Source: Dichotomocladium elegans
Taxonomy: Eukaryota > Mucoromycota > Mucoromycetes > Mucorales > Lichtheimiaceae
Length of the DNA stretch: 64,000 bases
Direction of reading: 5' to 3'
Assembly (NCBI GenBank): GCA_025716815.1
Contig: JAIXMN010000005.1
Location: 124,001-188,000, forward strand
Within the stretch, counting starts at the first letter, position 1; each line of letters opens with the position of its first letter. Shown here in pieces: positions 12,267-23,029 of the stretch. Below the pieces are notes generated by a model. The model was not told the origin of the DNA and ran no database searches. It saw only the letters and a program-made list of their open reading frames with translations. The translations under genes were made by a program, and so were the position numbers.

Positions 12267-12885
12267 ACTGCTACTGCCAGTACCGCTATCACTGTCACTG
12301 TCAGTCTCACTATCGCTGCTGCCACTGCTACTGTCACTGCTACTGCTGCTGCTGCTACTGCTGCTCGACGATCTGAATATGTTGGAAACGGGCCCAATGA
12401 GTTTACCAAGACCAGAAAGTCACTCATACAGAGTACAAACCTGCGTTTTTCCCCCTTCTTTTTCTTCGCTAGAATCTTATCAGCCAGTCCTTTACTAACA
12501 TCAACGCGTTCTGTCAATTTCGATACCCCGAATGGAGAACAGCTTGTCGCTTACCGGTCAAGCAGATCATCTGGAAGCTCTGGTTCGCGTAATTTTAAAG
12601 GCTTTGACAGCTGTTGGGTCCGGGTGGGTCGTGATTTATAGGGACGATTGTTCTTGCATTCATATGTCTATTAAAATAAGTGCAGCAATTAGACATGATG
12701 TGACATTTACGTATAGGGAGAACGCTAAAAAGTACCCAGTGTCCGTAATCCAAACATCTTTGACATCGCGTTGATAGCGTAGCTCTAGGGCCTGAATTTG
12801 AATATCTAAATGTTCGGTTTAATTTGTGAACTTCTGCGATTCAAATAGCCGGACGTCAAACCTACCGTGCACCTGTTCTATACAT
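11724..12885 (-). CDS. ZCCHC10-like zinc-knuckle protein with Ser-rich and RS-rich tail
   Basis: Model on the minus strand: 12885-12866, 12805-12736, 12667-12555, 12494-12441, 12372-11724; 301 residues. The zinc knuckle is assembled from exons 2 and 3: CQRCLDYGHWTYEC (C-x2-C-x4-H-x4-C), followed by RPYKSRPTRTQQL. This is the signature of the ZCCHC10 family, proteins of poorly known, probably RNA-related function. KGLADKILAKKKKGEKR comes next, then a long run of Ser with Asp (about 88-150), then an Arg/Ser-rich tail with repeated RS and RSPS motifs like those of splicing factors. The AGC/AGT codon run makes long poly-Leu and poly-Cys frames on the other strand that are not genes. Exon 1 is only 20 nt and is the least certain part. 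Confidence 0.8.
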
Positions 12886-13399
12886 CAAAGTAGAGAAACA
12901 CCAGTGCACTCACGCACACAACGCACAAGAAAAAGCGAGAGGGCTGTGAAATCTGAGCCTCAAATTTGTGCACAAACAAAGGGCGGATTTTCTTAGCGCG
13001 AAAAGTAACGTTTTAACCCATGAACATGGAGGGTTGGCAAGAATAAAACCAGAAGTTACCTATGTTCTGCGCTTCTTTATCAAGACATCCAAAAAACACG
13101 GTGCATTGAATGTCTTTGCGGCAGAGTGAATAACATGAACGTCTGTGGGAGAGTCCACAAATGTTTATCATTTGCAGTGAACTGGCATGACTATCAAATT
13201 TGAAAGAACTTCAAACGATTTGTACACTCAACGCAATGCATCTTACTGCAGGCCCGAGTAAACAGCCTTGGACACAGGGATGCAAGCATGCGAGTTAAAG
13301 AAAAAGTTTTCGGAGGCTGAGACAAGGGAGGCACTCCATCTCAGTTTGACTGCCGACTGCATAGCAACAGTAATCACATGACAGGTATTGGCGATAAAC
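12886..13399. other. Intergenic region with CT-rich tract
   Basis: This is a divergent region between the ZCCHC10-like gene (-) and the zinc-finger gene (+). No gene is seen. A long CTT/CTC tract begins near 13427 and overlaps the proposed 5' end of the next gene. Confidence 0.45.
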
Positions 13400-14763
13400 A
13401 TGAACACAAACGGTGTTCCATTATTTTTTCTTCTTCTTCTTCTCCTTCTCCTTCTCCTCCTCCTTTCTCTTGTCATATTGTATATGTCGAATCTGCTTTA
13501 CACTAGGGTCACGTCCTTCTTTAAGAGTCGCCTCTCGACCCTTTTCGATCGCGTCGATTCTACCATTACGTCAACCAACAACCACAGTGATTCTGCCCTA
13601 GAAGGAACAAAATCTGGGGACGACGCTCAGAAGCACACAGGAGCCACGCCTACTGCGCCGGCACCCATAGCCGAAAGTATTCCAGTGAAACCAAAAGTGA
13701 ACAGCGGTAATATCATTATCTGCTGGATGTGCGGTAGTAAATTTGACAGCCTCAACGGTGGTCGTGTGTGCGCTGACTGCACTGATGACTGGTGAGATTT
13801 TAGTGTGTATGTTGTGTGTGTGAAGCCTACGTCCTGATACACCCCCCTCAACATTAGCCGCTCCTCAAAAGATAACTCTGATTCCGACTATCGACCACAT
13901 GACACGTACGTATCCGATTATTCAGATAGCTTTCCTGGGAAGTCCCGTCACGCATACTCGCACGTAGACGAGCCAAGCCATTGACGCACGCTAACAACAC
14001 TGAATCATTCTCGCCTAGAAACAGTGATCAAGTCGTGGAGAAGTCGGATGATCGTCGAGGAAAAATATATGTCTCGTAAGTATTAGACATGGCCACGCAT
14101 TCGAGGGCATTTGCTGATATTGAGAGCGACACTTTCCTGACCAATTGGTATTTCATAGTGACATTACAAGACATCACGTTCCTAAAGGGGTGATCAAAGC
14201 AGCTATATTAAACAATAAGGTGATGAGGTGTCATAACTGCAACACTAGCCAGTCGCATGAATTCCGTTGGAGTTACACTTCTGCGGATACAGGCTTCTTC
14301 CGCTGCGCGAAATGCGACAGATTGTAGGCTTTCATTTGCTATGTAAAACATAGGTTGGGCTATACGGGTCTGAACTCTAATCTGCTGGTCTACGTATGAA
14401 GCTACAAAATAAGAGGGATAGAGCGTAGCGTCAGTTCACAAGAAGAAAGACGCAACGCGGAAGAGCGGCCCCGAAGATGTGGAAACTGCGATGTAGCGTT
14501 CTCTCTGCGATGGCGAAGGATGGAGTATGGTAATCAGCCTACGTACTTTGCATGTCAAGCCTGTTACAAGTAGTGAGTGTTCCTCTCATCCACTTCTCAT
14601 CCTTTGGTCGGGTCATTAACCTGCTTAATATAATAGCTTCTTAAAATACCGAAAGCCTCGCCCTACTACGTATCTCTCGCAAGGCGGAATGAATTTCAAA
14701 TGGATCCACAATAACAACGGAAACTACTTGAGAAACGGGAAGCAAAATGAATTACATCATTAG
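13400..14763 (+). CDS. Protein with three GATA-like zinc fingers
   Basis: Model: join 13400-13791, 13858-13905, 14019-14075, 14159-14323, 14435-14572, 14637-14763; about 308 residues. Exon 5 may start at 14429 instead, adding two residues. Three Cys4 motifs are visible: CWMC...CADC (residues about 112-127), CHNC...CAKC (about 188-217), and CGNC...CQACYKYFLKYRKPRP (about 237-275). The last strongly recalls the C-terminal part of GATA fingers, which bind (A/T)GATA(A/G) DNA. The first finger has a short loop and the second a long one, so only the third may bind DNA. From 13400 the protein opens with a Leu12 hydrophobic run encoded by the CTT/CTC microsatellite. If translation starts at the next ATG (13484, MSNLLYTRV) this run is just 5' leader. 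I think 13484 at least as likely. Confidence 0.65.
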
Positions 14764-14849
14764 CATTGCAAATTATATAATAGGCGGCGGCACTCGTCCT
14801 CTTATATACGCATGCGTTGATGTCTTTGTAACAGCGTGAGTTCAATTTA

Positions 14850-15660
14850 TCCTCATTGGCCAGACAATCCCACATTACTTGTGATTAAAGAAAAGGGGGT
14901 GCGGACGACAAACCGTTGAAGTTGTGCTAAGTCCGATTTTGCCGGTCTGTGTTGCATTTTCTTTTCAGGCTTTTCACCAGAGACTGCGAACATACATAGT
15001 GGTGGGGCTGTGATGCTTCTTCTCCTGGTTATTATGTGAAAAATACACAGGATGTTATGTATTTTATTTTCCAAAATAATATAGAAAAGATGTCCCATAA
15101 TATTATACGAAATCGCCGTATCACCATTGTAAAAGATTTCGTTAGCCAATAGAAGACATTTTGACGTACCGACCAGGTTTACACCAGCGGTATCCAGGTG
15201 TGCACATGGCGATGACCATGGCGGAGGGATGGGGTGATGCGCCAGGAGCAAGGATAGGCAACGCTAGGAGCAACAACAAGAGCACCACAGAAGCAATGGC
15301 GACACGACAGCAGAGACAAATCACGAGCGAATGCCAGAAGCACACTGGGGTCACAATGGCAGGGACGAAGCCGGCGAGAGGCGGACCAGCAGCAATTTAC
15401 ACTGGGCGAGCGCGGGGACCAAGGAGGACGACAGCAAAAAAAATGATAGCACACTGGAGGGGGGTTGGAAGCAACGTCGTAGCGACGGCAAGAGTAGGCA
15501 TAAACAACGCAAGACGCAAAAAAAATGAGGGGAAGGCTCTGCCTGATGGCAGCCAAATAACGCCCCCATCGGATGATGCGATCCCGTTCTGGCCTCTCTT
15601 CCATGGCTTATCAAGTACAGGTACGATTGGTCAATCTACAAAGGTCATAAAGGGTTAGAT
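14850..15660 (-). repeat. R1 interspersed repeat copy
   Basis: This shares blocks with five other places in the window. The 'tcgccgtatcacc...aaaagatttcg' block near 15112-15140 matches 37826-37852. The block CTCTTCCATGGCTTATCAAG near 15597 matches 38101. A terminal motif near 15142 matches, in reverse, 18928 and 40166. The middle (15190-15590) carries A/G-rich sequence absent from or shortened in other copies. Long open frames across it are accidental. No protein homology is seen, so it is probably non-autonomous. Confidence 0.55.
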
Positions 15661-16840
15661 TCGAATAAGCAAGTCGATATAAAGATTCATATCGGATAAT
15701 CCATGGAACATAGGCCAAGGAAGGATTTGTTAAAGAGGAAATAGTTCGCTCAGAATCACTATTTTTTTACCGTGACGGGTTAGATGATATCCTCCTTCAG
15801 AAGACTTACATCTACGACTCTTGTCGCTGCTATTCACCATGCTTCTTGTTTATTAGACCACTGTTTTGTTGCAGACAAGTTTAAATGGGCCGATTGATTT
15901 TTTCATATCGCTATCATGATGATCCAGATATACCCAAGCGATGACTACGCTGCAAAGCATTGCATCCCAGAATAATTCAATTTATCAGAATGTGACAAAG
16001 CGAAGTGTCATTGTTTGGTTACGAGGCACCAAGAGAGTCGGTGTTGTTGTGCGCCACAGGCTGCGTATTAAGCTACCACGGCTCAAACTTATTGCGTCAT
16101 ATCAATGAACATATATGTAATTGTATATGAAGCAAACATACGCTCCACAAAGATCTCACAATACTTCCTCTGCATGAAAAAGCTCTTTATCATGTTTATT
16201 TTGATGAGTTGTTCGATACAAATCAGACAAGTGACCATTCGTATGTCATAGTTATCTCTCAACAGTCCTTATCAACATATGCAAATGCTGTAAATCAGGG
16301 CCCGATATCTTCTCATATTCACTCTCTTTCCTCCTTTTTATTTCTGGTCTGGAGTCGCAGGATAGATCCCTTCCTTCTCTACCATCTTGATGGTCTAGAA
16401 GGACATCGACATTGTAATCTGGAGAGGAAAGGGGGCTATAGACATCTTGCATATTTTACGAACATTCAGGTCTCTTCACTTAGTGTCAGTCGGACCTTCT
16501 GGCCTCGGAGGATACAGTGCTGTAGTTGATCTGAAATTTTTCCCCCTCTTGCGTATATGTCTTTATTGATGAAAATAGAAGATCATGGTGAATTGAGTGG
16601 GGGAAATAAGACGGCGTCATAAAAGTAAATAAGTGATAGTATGGCATGATGCAAAGGAGTACCAGTAAATTAAGTCAGTTTGAAGACGGAGAGCTTGGTA
16701 ATGCGGGACTTGGTGATAATGCCGGCGCCACAGATTAATATTGAAGACAAGTGCATAACTTAGGATATATAGAGAGCCAGTCTTTATTGACACTGCTAGG
16801 ATTGCAGATATTTATAGTTGGCTGGCTGCCATACCTGAGG
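15661..16840. other. Stretch without recognised gene
   Basis: Only short open frames occur here. A CCATGG dyad arm near 15698 belongs to the R1 family. A minus-strand frame at 16252-16452 has mixed composition but no recognisable domain or splice context. I make no gene call. Confidence 0.4.
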
Positions 16841-16915
16841 GACGGTGTGAGTAACACTGTAAAGGGGGATGAGGTAATGTTTTCTGTCGACTAACAAACT
16901 CCTACTTTATCTACT
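16841..16915 (+). repeat. R1 terminal fragment
   Basis: The block 'gatgaggtaatgttttctg' followed by 'tcgactaacaa' (about 16868-16898) matches the R1 end seen at 18928, 40166 and, inverted, 37868. Only this end is recognisable. The open frame that follows (16919-17161) has no recognisable similarity. Confidence 0.45.
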
Positions 16916-17289
16916 ATTTTGGGAGATAAAGCATTTGTATCTGTACCTTCATGGAATAGCTATACCGCGGCGGTGATACTGGATGCTAATCCGACCATGG
17001 TTGCTAGTACACACATGCACATGGAAGTTGCATGCGGCTTATTATGGATGAATCCAGCGGCCGAATACCAGGCAGTAGTTACATGGTTACCGTGTCGCCA
17101 TAATGTCATAAAACGTGCCAATGAGCACATGCTGTGCGATGCGTGGGTTTCTATGGTCTGATCATTCTAGTCTTTCTTATAATGTTTGAACAATTACCCG
17201 ATACTGTATGTAGCAAACGTCAGTGCATGTCAACTGAGTGAGCTCTCTTTCTTTCTCTTCACATGATGTCCTCGACGATATTTGTGTAA

Positions 17290-18650
17290 CGAAACAGCTT
17301 GTTTGGATGAGTAAAATGGAAAGGCTTACCATTTTGGACATACAGTATTTTCCAATATTCAAAGTTCGTACCCCTGCCAGAATATGCATGATGGCAAATC
17401 AAATGTCACATGCATACACAGAAAGATGTCGCTTGGCAAATCCATCTCTTCTTTTTGACCCTTTCTCTTTTATACACTTTTATATTCTAAAATGAGCAAC
17501 CTGTTTTCTACGAAGATGGACAAGGTCATGTCGTTGATAAGCGTGGGTGTCCTGAACCCATGGACTATGTTGTTGATGAAGAAATGTACTCTCTGCAATC
17601 CGTTTGTTCTCGCACTGAATATCTGCGCAGCATATCTTGCAGAGATAACTCTGATCTTACTACCACACACATTCCCAAGCGAAAGCATACATACATTCAG
17701 ATGAAAGAAGCTGGGATCAAGCGCAGTTACACAGCGTATACACTGACCGAGCCAAGGTCAGATTTTTCAAATGGATGTTTGAGAAGGTTTTGAGTGCATC
17801 AGCTGCTAGGAATCCATATTCGTTCAGCCCAGAGATGGGCATTACACTACGAGAAAGGCCCTGACAGCATCTTTAAGAAACCTAAAACGAGGGGTCGTTC
17901 GCGTATTCTCAATGAAGAGTATAAGAGCGTTATTTTAGAATGCACCAATGAGAATCCATTCATTCTTGTAGAGCAGCTAATGGAGCGACTGCTTCCAAGA
18001 TTTGGGAATCTCAAAGTATCTAAAACGACGGTCCATCGATTTATGAAAAACGAGTAACTTGTCATTGAAAATGGCTCGATTTCAGCCTGTAGACAAGAAT
18101 AGTGCCGCGAAGATCCAAGAGCGCTTGGCTTGGTGCGCAGATGGGACAGCACGGACATCGACTTTAGAAAGAACTGCGTTTCTTTTGATGAGTCTGGAAT
18201 CCATATTTATATGAGACACAGTATGGGATGGTCTAAGAAAGGGGCCCCTACAGTGGTCACAATGCCAAAGTCAAGAGGAAAGACAATCACAACCTTGGGA
18301 GCAATCTCAGCATTCGGCTTCATTAAATGAAGTGTGAGATTCCCGAAGCCACCAACCAAAAAAGAAAGATGGCCGGTCAGTCTGAAGTTGCGAGCAGAGG
18401 AACTGTAACTGGACATGATCTCAGCTTCCTTAAGGTTACAGTGGACAAGATGGATAAGTATGAACATATGGAGGGTCATTATCTGGTAATGGATAATGCA
18501 CCGACCCATAAGGCTGAGGATATCTCTAAATACATTGAGTCTCGAGATATCGACGTGCTTATCTTCCATCATGCTAGCCTGAAATCAATCCGATTGAGCA
18601 GTTTGGTCAGTTGTAAAGAGCAAAGTAAAAGGGAATAGGATACCCTAACA
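17290..18650 (+). mobile_element. Decayed Tc1/mariner-like transposon, copy 2
   Basis: The transposase is broken into pieces. An N-terminal region (17492-17793) is followed by a helix-turn-helix domain (17794-18057, with KVSKTTVHRFMKN). Next comes the first catalytic Asp region (about 18186-18250, FDESGIHIYM), then the second Asp motif YLVMDNAPTHKAEDI (about 18479-18525). The region that should hold the catalytic Glu is degraded. Several frameshifts and stops separate the pieces, so the copy is dead. The family is DD34E Tc1-like by spacing read from copy 4. Conserved sequence extends about 200 nt upstream of the coding part. Ends are approximate. Confidence 0.85.
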
Positions 18651-18699
18651 TACTGACTTGTTCCATTCTGCAATCTTCTGATAGTCCGGATCCTCTATA

Positions 18700-19110
18700 G
18701 ATAACGATATCAGCTTATGTGCCTCGAGAGGAGAGGATATGGGCTTTGGGGGGTACGGTGATTTGGCTTCATCGAGGTGCTTTTGTTCGTCTGCTTCTGC
18801 CGCAGGTGTTGTCGTTGGTCCGTCGTCGTCTCTCCTCGCTCCTTCCTTTCCGCCTTGTTCGCCATTGTTACCGCAATGGTATACCTAGCGACCCTCAGGG
18901 TAAATTGAAGAGTAAGAAGGGGCTGATATATTCTGTTAACTAACGGGTATGTCTCCGGCCTTATGTTTTTATGCGACATTGATAATATCTTTGTGCGACA
19001 TTTTATTTTACTTCTTATGCGTCATAATTTTCCTCCCTTATGAAAATTATTTTGAAAATAAAGTACTTCATCCAGCCCCCGCTTCCTACTCCTTTTTGGC
19101 CGAGTTGCGG
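18700..19110 (+). repeat. R1 interspersed repeat copy
   Basis: This lies just downstream of Tc1 copy 2 in the same orientation. Shared blocks are 'gaccctcagggtaaattgaagagtaag' (compare 25572-25595), 'attctgttaactaac' (compare 16884 and 40166) and 'ttttgaaaataaa' (compare 25637). The same Tc1-then-R1 order occurs at 23.0-25.7 kb and, inverted, at 39.9-37.8 kb. Confidence 0.55.
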
Positions 19111-19383
19111 GAGCGAGGACAACCATGGCAACGAGGACGGGGATTTTTATCTAAATGCAATTTTTTTGATTAGATGAGAAATGCATTGGGGCTTTTTCGG
19201 CCGCGGACTACGCTGGTGGAAGGAAAGGTGGGGTTTTCCTATAGTCAGTCCTTCTTCAACGCCCATTAACCTTTCCTTCCTCCTCTCTTTATTTTTTTCT
19301 TCTTTTGCTTCCCTCCTTCTTTTTGCCTAATTCTTCAATTTTGATCTTTCTCCTTCATCCCCTCGGTTATATATACTCATCGA

Positions 19384-21393
19384 ATGAGCCCTGGCGTGCA
19401 ATCCATTGCCGACCTTACCACTGAAACCAAGCCCACAAGTGGAGAGATCCCACCGCCGCTGGTGGGCGCTTCCACTGTGGTAGTTGACAATTTCATGTAC
19501 GTTTTCGGCGGACGACTGGTCTCATCCCGTCAAATGACGAATCATCTCTACGTCCTGAATCTGACGACGTTAGTGTGGAAACGACACATTCCTCCGTCGG
19601 ACTCAACGCCCGCACCGCAAGCTCGGTACTTTCACACGGCTAACACTTATAAGAACCACATGGTTGTCTTTGGCGGCATGGGTCATGCATCCAACGGTGC
19701 CTCGCAGGACTTGTGCGCGTTGGACGATGTCTGCCTACTCAATATCCAGACGATGACCTGGACCTATCCCGAGATTGTTCCTAACCAATACACCCCCCGA
19801 CCACGCTATGCCCATCTCGCAGTAACGGCTGAAGACAAGCTAGTTGTGATGGGTGGTCAGGACATGGCGAATCAGTACGTCAAGGAAATCAATGTGCTTG
19901 ACCTCAAAACGTTCATGTGGGTCCAATGTTGCCCGCTGGACAGCCAATACGGTGCCTATCGCTCCGTTGCCTGCAGTCTTCCTGCCAGTGACCCGTCCAT
20001 CCGTTCTTCTTTGGGACAAGATCTGGGAACGGGGCAGAGCCTGTTAACGAGCCAACTGCCCGGAAACGATGACTTGGCCGTATGTGTATACTCAAACTAC
20101 AATTTCGCGGATGTTGTCCGTGACCTACACGCCCTTCATCCGCTTCAGCCGACACGACAAGCCGGATTCAAGGACCACTCTACCGAGATGTCCGGCACTG
20201 CTCTACCGCCTGGATTGCGGTTCCCCACCGGTCACCTCCTAGGACATCACATGATCCTGACCGGAACATACCTCACTCCCACACACCGTTCCTTCCACAT
20301 CTGGGCCCTGAACCTTGCGAATCTCGTCTGGATGCGCATTGATACGGGATCGATGTTTTCGACGGGTTCATGGAGCCGCGGTGTTCTCGGTGACAACAGC
20401 CAGATGTTTTACGTGCTCGGCCACAAGGATCGCGATCTCCTCGACGACTACAATCGACGTCAGGTTAATTTTGATCATGTTGCAAAGGTTGACATGGAGG
20501 CGTTTGGGATCTATCTCCATCCGTCTTCGACATGCGCCCCTATCGCGCAAGAGCTCGGCTTGAGCATGCTCAATGAGCCGAGTATGGCCGATGTGCACCT
20601 AGTTACCACCGACAAAAAGTCCATACCGGCCAATGCAGCGATTCTCGCCCAACGATGGAATTATTTTGCCAAGTTGCTCGAGGAGAGCGGAACCAGCAGT
20701 AGTAGCGCAATTCGTTTCGATGAGCAGCAACAACCTCCTCATCGGACGTTAATGTTTCCCGAGTCCTATGCTGTCACGCTCGCATTTCTGCAATACATTT
20801 ATACGGATCATCTCATGACCGCGCAGCAGCATCAGCCTCACATTCTTTCGCGCTTGTTGATCTTAGCTGACATGTATGCGATGCCGCGGCTGATCCAGCT
20901 TGCGACTCATGCACTCCACCAGATCTTGACCATCTCAACCGCCAGCATGGTGTACGAAACTGCAGCACTCACATGCCGAACAGCACTCCAGATCCGAGCA
21001 TTGCGTGTTATGATCAACGCGAAGAAGATGCTGCAACAGCAGCAGCAATCGGTACAGGAAGATCCGGAATCCGTCAGTAAGCCAAAGGAACATCCTGAGT
21101 CGATGATCCGTAGCACGAGCCACAATTCGGATGGCAGCAGTACCACCGCCCCAGGGCCTTCAGGAGCTGCCACGTATCGTCGCCTTGCCACAAGCAGATC
21201 CAGCACTACCACTGCGAGTGAATCCTTTTCTCCGATGCCCAAAATGAGCAAGTCAGGAACGGTGCTCTCGGCCCATACCCATGCTTCTTCTTCGTCTTCT
21301 TCCCCATCGCCGACCATGAACTTCCGAAAAGGCAGTGTTGCAACAATTTCGAGCAAGACTCTGGACCGACCCAATATCGGTATTCGGTTTTAG
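19384..21393 (+). CDS. Kelch-repeat and BTB-domain protein
   Basis: A single-exon gene of 669 residues. The first 190 residues hold at least three kelch repeats, each with the diglycine strand (VFGGR near 40, VFGGM near 97, VMGGQ near 157) and the following Trp. More degenerate repeats continue to about 370. A BTB/POZ domain starts near 401 (ADVHLVTTDKKSIPANAAILAQRW) and runs to about 530. The last 110 residues are Ser/Thr-rich and disordered. Kelch-then-BTB order recalls fission yeast Ral2 and animal LZTR1, both linked to Ras signalling. That link is only an inference here; a CUL3 adaptor role is the main alternative. The start is the first ATG after a CT-rich leader and a TATATATA stretch. 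Confidence 0.85.
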   Translation: MSPGVQSIADLTTETKPTSGEIPPPLVGASTVVVDNFMYVFGGRLVSSRQMTNHLYVLNLTTLVWKRHIPPSDSTPAPQARYFHTANTYKNHMVVFGGMGHASNGASQDLCALDDVCLLNIQTMTWTYPEIVPNQYTPRPRYAHLAVTAEDKLVVMGGQDMANQYVKEINVLDLKTFMWVQCCPLDSQYGAYRSVACSLPASDPSIRSSLGQDLGTGQSLLTSQLPGNDDLAVCVYSNYNFADVVRDLHALHPLQPTRQAGFKDHSTEMSGTALPPGLRFPTGHLLGHHMILTGTYLTPTHRSFHIWALNLANLVWMRIDTGSMFSTGSWSRGVLGDNSQMFYVLGHKDRDLLDDYNRRQVNFDHVAKVDMEAFGIYLHPSSTCAPIAQELGLSMLNEPSMADVHLVTTDKKSIPANAAILAQRWNYFAKLLEESGTSSSSAIRFDEQQQPPHRTLMFPESYAVTLAFLQYIYTDHLMTAQQHQPHILSRLLILADMYAMPRLIQLATHALHQILTISTASMVYETAALTCRTALQIRALRVMINAKKMLQQQQQSVQEDPESVSKPKEHPESMIRSTSHNSDGSSTTAPGPSGAATYRRLATSRSSTTTASESFSPMPKMSKSGTVLSAHTHASSSSSSPSPTMNFRKGSVATISSKTLDRPNIGIRF

Positions 21394-21587
21394 TGAGACA
21401 AAATACCTTCCCCCACCGCCATCTCAGAGCTGATAGAATGTGTCTTTGAAAATACATTTACTTTTCCTGCATCATGTTGGGCTTGGTTACACATGGTGCT
21501 GCTGAGCGAAACTATCGTCGCGTGACCCTCGCTCGCGGCAAACCTCCCCCCTCTTCTTTCCCAATTTCGCTCTCTCGCGACCTTTCG

Positions 21588-22928
21588 ATGTTTCTTCAGC
21601 ATTTAGGCCGATCGTCTATTGCCAGGATCACGACAATGTCTTCTCAAGGTTCGCATGTCTGGGGATTCCGAGTCTATTAACAAACAAGCCAATGCTGCTT
21701 CGTTCTGTCCTGTCGCACTCGGCTTATATATATATCTGTATATACATACAAAAAAATAGCTGTTGCAAAACGTCATTTTGGCCGTGTTATTTCGACCCAT
21801 GACCTTGCTGATTCTCTTGACAAGGTCAAGGTGCTCGACGGTTCCTGGCACATGCCCAATGCGAATAGGGATCCGTACAAAGAATACCTCGCCAAACACA
21901 TTCCCGGGGCGCGTTTCTTTGGCATTGACGATATCAAGGACACGACGGTCGATTTGCCGCATATGCTTCCTACCGCGCAAGATTTTGCATCGGCGATGGG
22001 TCAGTGTGTGTGTGTGTAGGGGGAGTGCAGATACACGTCATTCCCGACATGGGCTGTGGGGTAGAAGGGCTGATTACGGGAGGGGATGAAATAGAACGAC
22101 TGGGTATTAGCGATCAAGACCAGGTGGTGGTCTATGATTCAGTCGGGTTGCTTTCGGCAGCACGCGTATATTGGACATTCAAGGTAAAGCAAGTAACAGA
22201 CAGACAGCTCTGTGTGTGTGTGTGTGTGTGTGCGTGTGCGTGTGTGTGTGTCTGTGTGTCTGTGTATAGATATCTGAGTCGGAAATGTGCCACATTTCCC
22301 CCCTTCTTCTAAGGCGTTTGGACACGAAAACGTTTCTGTTCTGAACGGCGGGCTTCCAAAATGGCTTGCTGAAGGTAGGCCGGTAGCGGTGTCAGGAGAA
22401 GGAGAAGAAGAAGACATGACGGCGGACGCCCATTACAAGGTGCCGACGCTCCAGAAGGCGCTTGTCCGAGACTATGACGCGATGCTCGCCAATGCGCGCG
22501 CTGGCGGTAAGCCTGCCGTGGTGCTTGACGCCCGCTCGACTGCACGATTCATGGGTGCGGCCGCGGAGCCAAGACCAGGCCTCAGCTCGGGCCACATGCC
22601 AGGATCCATCAACGTTCCCTTCGAGTTGGTGATCAACGACGGTCAGCTTCTTGATCAGCATTCACTCAAGACATTGTTCCAGTCCAAGGGCGTGGATATG
22701 AGCAGCGAAATCGTGACGAGTTGCGGTAAAAGAAAAAGCTGGAAGAATCCCCCCTCCCTTACTCCCGCGGATCTCTCTGATCCCTTTTTCTCTTTAGGCA
22801 GCGGTATCACTGCATCCATCTTGTATCTCGCGTTAGAAGAGTCCGGCGCAAAGAATATCGCAGTGTATGACGGAAGTTGGACAGAATATGCTGGTCGAAA
22901 GGAAAGCATCATTGTCAAAGACCCATAG
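21588..22928 (+). CDS. TUM1: Thiosulfate/3-mercaptopyruvate sulfurtransferase (tandem rhodanese)
   Basis: Model: join 21588-21648, 21760-21999, 22083-22183, 22314-22725, 22798-22928; 314 residues, as in yeast Tum1 (about 304). It moves sulfur from mercaptopyruvate or thiosulfate to acceptors and in yeast feeds tRNA thiolation. The first rhodanese domain (about 25-155) has VLDGSWHMP and HIPGARFF. The second (about 185-310) has VLDARS, SGHMPGSINVPF and the active-site loop SCGSGITA with its catalytic Cys split by the last intron. The N-terminus (MFLQHLGRSSIARITTMS) looks like a weak mitochondrial presequence, with a second ATG at its end that could give a cytosolic form. The acceptor at 22082 was chosen because it gives the family-like GDEIERLGIS join. 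The intron between exons 3 and 4 carries a GT repeat. Confidence 0.92.
22211..22266. repeat. GT-rich microsatellite in a TUM1 intron
   Basis: An imperfect (TG)n run with GC interruptions lies inside intron 22184-22313 of the sulfurtransferase gene. Confidence 0.9.
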
Positions 22929-23029
22929 ATCTCCCTCCTGCACCCCCCATCGACTTGGCTTAGCTTAAATAGGGTGTCTTTCTACCTACATGATTTGATA
23001 TAAGGGGTAAAGGCTCACGGGGTATCTTT

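Noticed and set aside
12214..12498. Long poly-Leu and poly-Cys frames on the plus strand (11933-12498)
   Set aside because: They are antisense readings of the Ser-coding AGC/AGT run of the ZCCHC10-like gene and have no own start context or domain.
15161..15658. 165-residue plus-strand frame
   Set aside because: It lies inside an R1 repeat, the frame is not kept in other R1 copies, and the composition is biased (Ala/Arg/Lys) from A/G-rich DNA.
16919..17161. 80-residue plus-strand frame (MGDKAFVSVPSW...)
   Set aside because: It starts at a non-ATG codon in repeat-rich DNA, shows no domain, and has no splice partners; kept only as unexplained sequence.
22021..22082. Exon extension in TUM1 through 22010-22082
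   Set aside because: Reading through adds about 24 residues absent from the rhodanese family at this place; the acceptor at 22082 gives a family-like join instead.
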